NCBI RefSeq assembly: GCF_000955955.1
Contig: NZ_JYJG01000294.1
Location: forward strand, 1-31,831
Length of the DNA: 31,831 nt
From: Lentzea aerocolonigenes
GTDB taxonomy: Bacteria; Actinomycetota; Actinomycetes; Mycobacteriales; Pseudonocardiaceae
Reading direction: 5' to 3'
Part shown: positions 7,521 to 14,131 of the stretch, piece by piece
How the letters are laid out: each line of letters begins with the position of its first letter
How positions within the stretch are numbered: position 1 is the stretch's first letter
Made by a program: the position numbers and the translations under genes
Notes under the pieces: model-generated
What the model saw: only the letters and a program-made list of their open reading frames with translations
What the model was told of the DNA's origin: nothing
The model's database searches: none

Positions 7521-8900
7521 TTAAGGCCTCGCGCGTCCTCCGCCCACTCGCACCATCTCCGGCCTCGAGCGTGAATGCCTCCGCCGCTGCAAAGGCGGCG
7601 ACATCGACGACGAGACGGACGGGGGAACAGATGATGCGCGGGCGGCGACCGGTTCGGGAACTGGGATCTGGGTGGTGGGAAGAACTTCTGGGACGGCTGC
7701 GGCAGCGGGCTCGGCCGGCTGCGTCCACACCGTCTGGTTTTCGGTGACCGTGTTCTGGCGGAACAGTTCCGGGGTCTCGGTGATGATGCGGCCCGGCTGC
7801 TCCAGGCCCACGATGCCGACGAGCTTGCCGTTGGCGATGAAGCCCGTGAGTCCGTTCACATCGGTGGTGTCGGTGCCCAGGACGGGCAGGCCCGCGCCCT
7901 GGACGCGCATGCCGTACTGCTCGGTCCAGAAGCGCGGCACCGGGGTGTACGACTTGGCGTGGTTGCGGCCCACCAGCAGGTTCTCGGCGGCGGCACGGCC
8001 TCCCTCGACCGCGTTGAGCCAGTGCTCGACCCGGCGCACCACGCCGTTGAAGCGCAGGTTGGGCCAGCGGGCGACGTCACCGCAGGCGACCAGGTTCTCG
8101 GCGCCGATCACGTGGTTCGTCTCGTCGCACAGCACGCCGTCCGAGATGTCGAGGCCGGAGCCGCGCATCCAGTCGGTGGCGGGCGACGCCCCGACCGCGA
8201 GGACCACGCAGGAGGCGAAGAACACCTGGCCGTCGGAGAGATGAATCCCGATGCCACCGGGCTGACGCACCCAGTGCTTGATGCCGACACCGGTGGCCAG
8301 CCGCACGCCGTGGTGCACGTGCGCCTCGGTGATCTTCTTGCCGATGTCGTCACCGACGACGCCGCCCAGCAACGCGGGCGAGCGCACGATCAGAGCCACG
8401 TCGCGGCCCATGTGACGAACCGAACACGCGAGCTCGCAGCCGATGAACCCACCGCCGATGACGGCGACGAGGCCCTGCGACTGCCGGATGTTCTTGCGGA
8501 TCGCGACCGCGTCGTCCAACGTCCGCAGCACGTGCACCCGCGGGTCGTGGCGCGGAGCCCCGCCCATCGCACGGGCGTCGACGCCGGTGGCGATGATCAT
8601 GCCGTCGTACTTGATCTCCTCGCCACCGGGCACCCAGACCGACTGCTTCTTCGGGTCCAGGTGCAGCGCCGGGGAGTTCAGCCGCCACTCGGCGTCGAGG
8701 TCGCCCGCGAACGACAGCAATGCGTCGTCCGGGTGCCATTCGCCGGTGATGATCTGCTTCGACAGGCAGGGGCGGTGGTACGGGAGGTGCCGCTCGGCGG
8801 ACAGGATCGTGATCTGCCCGTCGAAACCCATCTCCCGCAGCCGTTCCGCGGAACGGACTCCTCCGAGCCCGCCGCCGACGACCACGATCCGTTCGCTCAC
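7521..8900 (-). CDS. FAD-dependent NAD(P)H:ferredoxin reductase-like oxidoreductase
   Basis: 459 residues. The N-terminal FAD-binding motif is VVVGGGLGGVRSAERL, the NAD(P)H-binding motif is VAVIGGGFIGCELA, and the second FAD motif is NLVACGDVARWPN. The order and spacing match the putidaredoxin/rhodocoxin reductase type, which passes electrons from NAD(P)H to a ferredoxin. GTG at 8900 is the start because SERIVVVGGG begins there and the codon overlaps the stop of the upstream gene by four bases. That coupled upstream gene encodes a membrane protein ending in a ferredoxin domain, so the two are very likely electron-transfer partners. The last 60 or so residues (from about QPAEPAAAAVPEV) are Pro/Ala/Ser-rich and then basic, with no counterpart in the core family; they may be a disordered tail or a relic of a frameshifted end. 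Confidence 0.88.
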   Translation of the reverse strand: MSERIVVVGGGLGGVRSAERLREMGFDGQITILSAERHLPYHRPCLSKQIITGEWHPDDALLSFAGDLDAEWRLNSPALHLDPKKQSVWVPGGEEIKYDGMIIATGVDARAMGGAPRHDPRVHVLRTLDDAVAIRKNIRQSQGLVAVIGGGFIGCELACSVRHMGRDVALIVRSPALLGGVVGDDIGKKITEAHVHHGVRLATGVGIKHWVRQPGGIGIHLSDGQVFFASCVVLAVGASPATDWMRGSGLDISDGVLCDETNHVIGAENLVACGDVARWPNLRFNGVVRRVEHWLNAVEGGRAAAENLLVGRNHAKSYTPVPRFWTEQYGMRVQGAGLPVLGTDTTDVNGLTGFIANGKLVGIVGLEQPGRIITETPELFRQNTVTENQTVWTQPAEPAAAAVPEVLPTTQIPVPEPVAARASSVPPSVSSSMSPPLQRRRHSRSRPEMVRVGGGRARP

Positions 8901-9727
8901 TTCACTCGCTCCCTGATCTCGATCGCGCGCATCGGGCACGCGCGGGCTGCCTGCCGGGCCTGAGCGAAGTGCTCCTCCGGCGGGCGGCGGTTGTAGGTCA
9001 GGCGGTTGTCTTCGATCAACTGGAAAACATCCGGCGCCTCCGCCTGGCACGTGCCGTAGCGGTGGCATTTCTCGTTGTTGACGCTCACGTCCATCGCGTC
9101 GCCCTCGCCGACACCGGGTTCCTTGCCGCGCTCGGAGTCGAGCATGCCGATGCGGGTCAGCGCCTCGGCCGGCAGGAAGCGGGCCAGCGACAGGGTCGCG
9201 GTCGGAACGAGAATCGTGAGGCCGGCGAGCCACAGCACGGACAGGTTGCCGTTGGCGATGGCGCCGAACCAGGAGTGGACCACGGTGATGCCCACCGCGA
9301 TGTAGGCGGTTTGGTGGAACCGCAACCACTTGCGGTAGAAGACTTTGTGTCGCATGGAGGCGAGCACGGCGATCGCGAGCATGACCTCGAGGCCGAGGAT
9401 GCCGAACGCGTGCCGGAGCAGGCCGCCGTCGACGAAGGGCAGGATCAGCTTGATGATGCTGAGCGGAGCCCCTTGCAGCAGCGAGAACGCGAACGCGTGC
9501 AGGATGCCGAACGCGATCGCCAGCGAGGCGAGCACCATGTGCCCGTTCTTCAGACCCTCACGGCCGGTGAGCTTCTCGGCCCATCCGGTCGCGATCAGCA
9601 CACCCCAGGACAAGGTGGCGCACATCAGGACGTAAGCCAGCCTGGCGGACATCTGGGCCATCTTCTTGACGCCCGAGTCGAACTCGGTCGCCTGGGCCAC
9701 CAGGAGCGGAATCTGGCTCGACAACAA
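8897..9727 (-). CDS. Membrane b-type-cytochrome-like domain fused to a C-terminal ferredoxin
   Basis: 276 residues. The N-terminal 190 residues carry about five or six hydrophobic segments with conserved-looking histidines (GHMVLASL, GILHAFAF, LRHAFGIL, RFHQTAY, VVHSWFGA), the pattern of a ferric-reductase-like/YedZ-type transmembrane domain that binds heme b. The C-terminal 70 residues form a small ferredoxin: CHRYGTC ... ARACPMRAI, that is C-x5-C followed by a distant CP. Three cysteines suggest a [3Fe-4S] cluster like those serving P450s. TTG at 9727 is supported by GGAGG (9733-9737) five bases away; a second TTG at 9724 or ATG at 9661 is possible. It is coupled to the FAD reductase. Likely path: NAD(P)H to FAD to Fe-S to heme to an extracytoplasmic acceptor. 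The direction of flow and the acceptor are inference. Confidence 0.8.
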   Translation of the reverse strand: MLSSQIPLLVAQATEFDSGVKKMAQMSARLAYVLMCATLSWGVLIATGWAEKLTGREGLKNGHMVLASLAIAFGILHAFAFSLLQGAPLSIIKLILPFVDGGLLRHAFGILGLEVMLAIAVLASMRHKVFYRKWLRFHQTAYIAVGITVVHSWFGAIANGNLSVLWLAGLTILVPTATLSLARFLPAEALTRIGMLDSERGKEPGVGEGDAMDVSVNNEKCHRYGTCQAEAPDVFQLIEDNRLTYNRRPPEEHFAQARQAARACPMRAIEIRERVK

Positions 9728-9757
9728 CTCTTCCTCCGGAAAGAACTTCTCGCGGGA

Positions 9758-9806
9758 ACCCGCCCGGTCCTTGGTGCAGGAGTGGACACTTCAGGGCCGG
9801 GCGGGT
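9758..9806 (-). other. Inverted repeat between the DUF4142 gene and the cytochrome-ferredoxin gene
   Basis: ACCCGCCCGG (9758-9767) and CCGGGCGGGT (9797-9806) pair over 10 bases with a 29-base loop. The repeat lies in the 158-base gap between two co-directional genes. It could be a partial terminator or processing site that lowers expression of the downstream pair; there is no T-run. Confidence 0.4.
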
Positions 9807-9885
9807 GGGAACAGGTCCGCGTTGGAGTGCCTCTGACCTTGGGACACCACCTCCGTTTCCCGTCGCACAACGGGGTCTTGCGAAA

Positions 9886-10596
9886 TCACCGCACCGGTCG
9901 TCGCGGGCGGAGTACTCGGAGCAGGAGCACCGTGAGAACGGCTCCCGCGGCGGTGACCGAGATGATCACCCACATGTTCGGCCCCTCACCGGAGGCCAAA
10001 GTCGCGTTGATGATGCCGCCGGCGGGCTGCGGGTCGGCGAAGGCGGGATCGCCTGCCAGACCCGTGCTCTCCAGCAACGTCATGTGCTTCATCACCACGT
10101 CGATACCGGCCTGCGCGAACCCGCGGATGACGTCGTTGCGGGTCTGCGTGCGCACCTTCGCGATGAAGGTGAAGACCTGGCCGTGCGCGGCCCGCAACCG
10201 GGCGACGAACGCCTGGTCGAACGCGTCTCCTTCGAGACCGTTCAGCTCGTCCATCCAGGACTGCTGCGAGGGGTTCGGCACGTCGGGCGTGGTGAGGTTG
10301 AACTGGGCAGCCGTCTTCTTCGTCAGGTTGTCCAGCATCATGTGGTCAAGCATGATCATCTTGCCGATCTGCTTGACCCGCGCGTTCGACGCCTTGGTGG
10401 CCGTGAGCTCGCCCATGGGCATCTCCCACAGGCCTGCCTGGCGCACCTTGTTCAGGAGGTCTCGGTCGTTCGCGGTCAACGGGCCCGACGGGGTGTCCTG
10501 CACTCCACCGGTGTCCGCGGGTTGTGCCTGGGCAGCGAACGGAGCGGCGAAGAAGAGGAACAACATCGCCAAGACGGTGGCGAGGGCTCTGGTCAT
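9886..10596 (-). CDS. Secreted/membrane-anchored DUF4142 protein
   Basis: 236 residues. A signal peptide (MTRALATVLAMLFLFFAAPFAAQA) leads into a helical domain with the DUF4142 pattern (LTANDRDLLNKVRQAGLWEMPMGELTATKASNARVKQIGKMIMLDH), which has a ferritin-like predicted fold. Near the C-terminus a hydrophobic segment (MWVIISVTAAGAVLTVLLL) is followed by RPRRPVR, which would anchor it in the membrane with the domain outside. ATG at 10596 follows a modest GAGGA. The function of DUF4142 is not established. The position between a lipoprotein and a redox membrane protein, downstream of an ECF promoter, points to an envelope stress or extracytoplasmic redox role. Confidence 0.85.
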   Translation of the reverse strand: MTRALATVLAMLFLFFAAPFAAQAQPADTGGVQDTPSGPLTANDRDLLNKVRQAGLWEMPMGELTATKASNARVKQIGKMIMLDHMMLDNLTKKTAAQFNLTTPDVPNPSQQSWMDELNGLEGDAFDQAFVARLRAAHGQVFTFIAKVRTQTRNDVIRGFAQAGIDVVMKHMTLLESTGLAGDPAFADPQPAGGIINATLASGEGPNMWVIISVTAAGAVLTVLLLRVLRPRRPVR

Positions 10597-10660
10597 CGTC
10601 TTGATGTCCTCGTTGTTCAGTGGAAGTCGGTAGGGGGATCTGGGAAACCGAGCAGTGGGC

Positions 10661-11251
10661 TCAGTAGCCGGGCGCCGCCGGCGGCGGGGTCTGCCCGGCC
10701 GGCGTCGTGGGGGACGTGCCCGGCGTACCGCTGCTCTTGTTCTGCGTGTTGTTCTGGGCTTTTCCGCCGGTGATCTTGGCGCCGTTCGGAGCGGTGACCC
10801 ACCAGGTCCCGCCCTTCCCCTGCCCCTTCATGTCACCGGCCGCTTTGTCCTCGGCGTACGTGTACTGCGGATAACCGGCGATGGTGAGCTGCTTGGTGCC
10901 ATCAGCCCTGGTCACGGTGCCCATGGAGATCGGGTCCACCCCGGTCGCCATGGCCGGCTTGTCCGCGAGGACCGGCTTCCAGGCCTTCGCGCACTCGCCT
11001 TCGCAGTTCGACTTCGACGGCTTGGGGGTGTCCTTGTCGAAGCGGTAGAGCGGGAGCCCGTCGCCGTCGGTGACGAACCACCCCATCTGGTCGGTGTTCG
11101 CGATGAAGAGCATCATCGAACCGGCCAGATCAGCGTTTTTGGCCTGCAAACCGCCGGTCGCGGCCCCTCCGGGAGGGGTCGAACCGCTACCGCACGCCGT
11201 GAGACTCACAGCCAGTGCCGCCAGGGCGGTGATGGCTTGACCACGTCGCAT
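10661..11251 (-). CDS. Lipoprotein with COG4315-type (Lipoprotein_15) repeats
   Basis: 196 residues. The lipobox LTAC places the lipidated Cys at residue 20. Two related repeats follow: one around GLPLYRFDKDTPKPSKSNCEGECAKAWKPV and a second around IAGYPQYTYAEDKAAGDMKGQ...GTWWVTAPNG. This is the pattern of the secreted COG4315 family. The two cysteines in NCEGEC could form a disulfide or bind a cofactor. The C-terminal tail is Pro/Thr/Gln-rich. ATG at 11251 has AAAGGA just upstream and sits 33 bases after a strong ECF promoter. It heads the probable operon lipoprotein-DUF4142-cytochrome/ferredoxin-reductase. The molecular function of the family is unknown; an electron-carrying or redox-sensing role is only inferred. 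Confidence 0.85.
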   Translation of the reverse strand: MRRGQAITALAALAVSLTACGSGSTPPGGAATGGLQAKNADLAGSMMLFIANTDQMGWFVTDGDGLPLYRFDKDTPKPSKSNCEGECAKAWKPVLADKPAMATGVDPISMGTVTRADGTKQLTIAGYPQYTYAEDKAAGDMKGQGKGGTWWVTAPNGAKITGGKAQNNTQNKSSGTPGTSPTTPAGQTPPPAAPGY

Positions 11252-11283
11252 CGGCAGGTCCTTTCTCGGCTTGGGTACCGAGG

Positions 11284-11311
11284 AGTACGGACACGATCCG
11301 GCAACGGTTCA
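11284..11311 (-). promoter_or_regulatory. ECF (SigL-type) promoter of the lipoprotein operon
   Basis: Read on the minus strand: -35 TGAACC (11306-11311), 16 bases, -10 CGTACT (11284-11289). From memory, the M. tuberculosis SigL consensus is TGAACC-N16-CGT. The predicted start near 11277 leaves a leader of roughly 26 bases with a good AAAGGA before the ATG. The divergent sigma gene next door is the natural recognising factor. Confidence 0.75.
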
Positions 11312-11323
11312 CGAACTTCGTGA
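11309..11323. promoter_or_regulatory. 15-base palindrome overlapping the ECF -35 element
   Basis: TCACGAA-C-TTCGTGA is a perfect 7-base inverted repeat around one central base. It overlaps three bases of the lipoprotein-operon -35 element and lies 43 bases before the sigma-factor start, so a dimeric regulator bound here could affect both directions. No cognate regulator is evident. Confidence 0.45.
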
Positions 11324-11365
11324 GGAATATTTGCCTCTCGACTTGAGACGCTTCATGAGGCAAGG

Positions 11366-11935
11366 ATGTCCCCCGTGGCGCGGCATAGACGTCAACGCGA
11401 GTTAGACGAACAATCACCAAGACCGGGATCCCTCGAGGAAGAGTTGATCCGTCGGCTGTACGAGGAATTCGGCAGCGCCCTGCTGGGACACTGCATGAGG
11501 TTGACTGGCCATGATCGTCAATGGGCAGAGGACATCGTGCAGGAAACCCTGGTCAGGGCATGGCGCAACGCCGAGAAACTCGAGCGTGACCCCGTGCTCT
11601 TGCGGTCGTGGTTGTTCACGGTGGCAAGGCGGTTGGTCATTGACGACAGGCGTAAGAGAAGCGTCCGTCCGCAGGAGTTCGAACTGACCCCTTCGGACGA
11701 GTCGCCTTCGGGCAGCGAGGAGGATCGCACCCTCGCAGCGATCGTCGTCGCCGAGGCGATGAACGGTCTCTCTGAAGAACACCGGGAGGCTATTCTCGAG
11801 ACATATCTGCGGGACCGCACCGTCGGCGAGGCCGCGGCGGCACTGGGTGTGCCACCGGGAACGGTCAAGTCGAGGGTGTACTACGCGCTCCGTGCGTTGC
11901 GGCGCGCGTTGCACGATCGGGGAGAGACGCGGTGA
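11366..11935 (+). CDS. ECF RNA polymerase sigma factor (SigL/SigK-like)
   Basis: 189 residues. Region 2 reads LIRRLYEEFGSALLGHCMRLTGHDRQWAEDIVQETLVRAWRNAEKL ... RSWLFTVARRLVIDDRRKR. Region 4 reads AMNGLSEEHREAILETYLRDRTVGEAAAALGVPPGTVKSRVYYALRALRRAL. Wording and spacing closely recall M. tuberculosis SigL, and the downstream anti-sigma gene resembles RslA, so this is a SigL-type pair. ATG at 11366 follows GAGGCAAGG. The stop overlaps the anti-sigma start by four bases (GTGA), giving coupled synthesis. It probably drives the divergent lipoprotein/redox operon through the TGAACC-N16-CGTACT promoter. I found no matching autopromoter on its own strand. Confidence 0.9.
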   Translation: MSPVARHRRQRELDEQSPRPGSLEEELIRRLYEEFGSALLGHCMRLTGHDRQWAEDIVQETLVRAWRNAEKLERDPVLLRSWLFTVARRLVIDDRRKRSVRPQEFELTPSDESPSGSEEDRTLAAIVVAEAMNGLSEEHREAILETYLRDRTVGEAAAALGVPPGTVKSRVYYALRALRRALHDRGETR

Positions 11936-12675
11936 CAACGGCACCAGATCACCTCGACGTCGCCGCCTACGTGCTCGGCATCCTCGATGCCGATGAGGTG
12001 GAGGCGTTCGAGAACCACCTGACCGAATGTCGGCGGTGTGCCCTTGACCTGCGCGACTTCGCGGTGGTGCCAGACCTGATCGACGAGGCCGACGCGGGCG
12101 GCATGCTGCGCGGAACAGCTCCGGAACGCCCGGACGGCAAGTCGGTCCGGGTCATGCTCGACGCCGTGTCGGCGCGCAGGAAGCGCCGCCGGTGGTTCGT
12201 CGCCCAGGGTGTCGCGGCCGCCGCCGCCGGCATCGTGGCGGTGACGGCCGTCGTCACGACGCTGGTCGTGCGCGGCAGCGATGACGGGTCGAACTCGGCT
12301 GCACCCCCGAACACCAACACGACGACGTCGCAGACCCCGGTGGCGCAGAACTCCACCGACTCGTCGATGAAGGTGCAGCAGCAGGACCCGAACAGCGGTG
12401 TCTTCACGAAGATCACCGCGTCCGACGAGCCGTGGGGCACCTCGATGGACATCGAGGTCAGCGGCATGACCGGGCCCAGCAAGGGATCGCTCGTCGCCGT
12501 CGGGCGCACCGCCCGCGTGGCCCAGGTCACCTCCTGGTACGCGCCGGAACCGGTCGCCGGTGACAAGAAGACCATCAGGCTCCAGGCCAACGTGGCCATG
12601 CGCTGGCACGAGATCGCGACGTTCCGGATCCAGGACGAGAGCGGCAAGATCCTGCTCGAGGTCGTCGCGTCCTGA
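11932..12675 (+). CDS. Zinc-binding (ZAS) anti-sigma factor, RslA/RskA-like
   Basis: 247 residues. The cytoplasmic N-terminus carries the ZAS motif H29-x3-C33-x2-C36 (ENHLTECRRC), preceded by HLDVAAYVLGILDADE, which is typical of SigL/SigK anti-sigma factors. A single transmembrane segment follows at about residues 85-107 (FVAQGVAAAAAGIVAVTAVVTTLVV), then an external RskA-type domain (EPWGTSMDIEVSGM ... ATFRIQDESGKILLEV). In RslA the zinc site responds to oxidation and releases SigL; conservation of all three ligands suggests a similar redox switch here. It is coupled to the sigma gene. Release by regulated proteolysis is an alternative known for RskA relatives. Confidence 0.88.
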   Translation: MTTAPDHLDVAAYVLGILDADEVEAFENHLTECRRCALDLRDFAVVPDLIDEADAGGMLRGTAPERPDGKSVRVMLDAVSARRKRRRWFVAQGVAAAAAGIVAVTAVVTTLVVRGSDDGSNSAAPPNTNTTTSQTPVAQNSTDSSMKVQQQDPNSGVFTKITASDEPWGTSMDIEVSGMTGPSKGSLVAVGRTARVAQVTSWYAPEPVAGDKKTIRLQANVAMRWHEIATFRIQDESGKILLEVVAS

Positions 12676-12697
12676 CGCTTCCCGACACCAGACCACT

Positions 12698-12742
12698 GCC
12701 CCTGCGGGATCCGTGAGATCCTGTAGGGGCGGTTGTCGTTTT
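12698..12742 (+). terminator. Intrinsic terminator after the anti-sigma gene
   Basis: GCCCCTGCGGGATC (12698-12711) pairs with GATCCTGTAGGGGC (12717-12730) over 14 positions, counting two G-U wobbles, around a 5-base loop. It is followed by GGTTGTCGTTTT, an unusually T-rich tail for this DNA. The wobbles favour formation in plus-strand RNA, matching the direction of the sigma/anti-sigma operon. Confidence 0.8.
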
Positions 12743-12756
12743 GGGGAGGCTTGCAC

Positions 12757-13167
12757 GTGGCGATAGGCCCGTCAGCGGTCGAGCGCTGGCTCGATCTGTC
12801 CACAGAGGAGCTGCGCGCTCAGGTCACGCGGCTCGTGTCCGCCCGGCTACCGGGCGATCACGCTGTGTGGCAGGCGATTCGGCGTCATCCAGCCCTGGTT
12901 CCTCGTATTCGCGGTGTCCTCTCCGGACTCACCGCGACGGCGGCAGGGAGCAAGGACGAGGCCATGCAGAAGGTGTGGATCTCCAAGGCGCGCGCCGCTT
13001 TGGACCAGCCCACTCCGGCTCCGGTCAAAGCAGTGCGCAAACCGAAGGTTGAAGAGGTCCCGGTTGAGGAACCCGAAGCCGTGATCGAACTGAGGGAGCC
13101 GGAACCACAGGAACTGAAGCAGCCCCACAAGGCCATTCCGACGATGCTCTTCCAGGAGCCCAGCTAG
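12757..13167 (+). CDS. Hypothetical protein with acidic Pro/Glu-rich tail
   Basis: 136 residues from GTG at 12757, chosen because GGGGAGG (12743-12749) is well placed before it. Residues 1-85 are predicted helical with no family I recognise (WLDLSTEELRAQVTRLVSARL ... VPRIRGVLSGLTATAAGSKDEAMQKVWISKARAALD). The remaining 50 residues are low-complexity and rich in Pro, Glu and Val (EEVPVEEPEAVIELREPEPQELKQP), probably disordered. It lies nine bases before the DUF1232 gene and is probably co-transcribed with it. There is no signal peptide or membrane segment. The function is unknown. Confidence 0.65.
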   Translation: MAIGPSAVERWLDLSTEELRAQVTRLVSARLPGDHAVWQAIRRHPALVPRIRGVLSGLTATAAGSKDEAMQKVWISKARAALDQPTPAPVKAVRKPKVEEVPVEEPEAVIELREPEPQELKQPHKAIPTMLFQEPS

Positions 13168-13175
13168 GAGCCGAG

Positions 13176-13646
13176 ATGGTCGTCTTCGGATCGTTCATCT
13201 CACTGGCTGGTCTCGCGGTCCTGCTGTTCCGCACCGCGGACATCGGCGGGCTCAGCGCGACCCTCGTCGGCTGGGTGATGATCGCGCTCGGACTGGTCTC
13301 CGTCGGCGTGGGGGTGCTGCGCAACCGGCGCAAGCGCGCCCTGAAGGGCCCCGGCCCGGTCGGCAACCCGATCCAGCGCGCGAAGGCGTTGCCGCGCCTG
13401 TGGCGGGCCTGGCGCGGCGGCCGGTACCCGGACCTCCCGAAGAGCCAGGTGCTGCTGTGGGTGGTGTCGCTGGTCTACCTCGTGTCGCCGATCGACGTGC
13501 TGCCGGAGTTCCTGCCGGTGATCGGTGTGACCGACGACGCAGGCGTGCTGGTCTGGTTGCTCAGCAGCCTCTCGATCGCGTCAGGGTCGTACCTGCGCTG
13601 GGAGAAGGATCATCGCGACCCGAGTCGCGGGATCGAGGCCCCTTGA
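13176..13646 (+). CDS. DUF1232 (YkvA-type) membrane protein
   Basis: 156 residues. Two N-terminal hydrophobic segments (VVFGSFISLAGLAVLLF and LVGWVMIALGLVSVGVGVL) are followed by a basic stretch. The DUF1232 signature comes next: LPKSQVLLWVVSLVYLVSPIDVLPEFLPVIGVTDDAGVLVWLLSSL, with the hallmark YLVSPIDVLPEF. The role of this family is poorly known; members are small membrane proteins. It follows the hypothetical gene by eight bases. Its last 66 bases are antisense to the 3' end of the GNAT gene, a long convergent overlap. Confidence 0.85.
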   Translation: MVVFGSFISLAGLAVLLFRTADIGGLSATLVGWVMIALGLVSVGVGVLRNRRKRALKGPGPVGNPIQRAKALPRLWRAWRGGRYPDLPKSQVLLWVVSLVYLVSPIDVLPEFLPVIGVTDDAGVLVWLLSSLSIASGSYLRWEKDHRDPSRGIEAP

Positions 13647-14069
13647 GGCCTCCTCGCGCATGATTTCCGCCAGACCGGCTGAGGTTTCGGTGACCGCGCG
13701 GAAACCCAGGCGCTCGTAGTACGGCTGGTTCCACGGCACGTCCCGGAACGTCGTCAGCGTCACGGCGCGCCCGGCCCGCCGCACGTGCTCGATCAACGCC
13801 GCACCGATCCCCTGGCGGGCGTGTGAGGGGTGCACGCTGACCTGGTGGATGTGCACGGCACCGTCCACGTCACCGATCGCGATGAACGCCACGGGCACGC
13901 CCCGCTCCCCCACCGCGACCCAGACCTCGTTGCCCGCCAGGGCTTCCAGGGACATCGGGTCGTCGTCGGCGATCTCGGGCATGCCGACCTCCCGGAAGAC
14001 TTCCCCGGAGGCGTTTTCGATCTCCTGGAGGTATGGGAGTTCGGCTGGTTGGGCGAGACGGATCAACAC
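13581..14069 (-). CDS. GNAT-family N-acetyltransferase
   Basis: 162 residues. The acetyl-CoA-binding motif A is VHIHQVSVHPSHARQGIGAALIEHVRRAG (the R-x2-G-x-G/A type), followed by motif B with NQPYYERLGFRAV. The N-terminus reads LIRLAQPAELPYLQEIENASGEVFREVGMPEIADDDPMS, the usual GNAT entry. The start is GTG at 14069 with a weak AGGA upstream. It probably acetylates a small molecule or amine; the substrate is unknown. The gene diverges from the signalling operon with 62 bases between them and overlaps the DUF1232 gene by 66 bases at the other end. Confidence 0.88.
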   Translation of the reverse strand: MLIRLAQPAELPYLQEIENASGEVFREVGMPEIADDDPMSLEALAGNEVWVAVGERGVPVAFIAIGDVDGAVHIHQVSVHPSHARQGIGAALIEHVRRAGRAVTLTTFRDVPWNQPYYERLGFRAVTETSAGLAEIMREEASRGLDPATRVAMILLPAQVRP

Positions 14070-14131
14070 GCCCGCAATCCTGGTAGGTCGGGCGCGAACC
14101 CCGCACCTGAATAACGTTAAAGTCCGACCTG

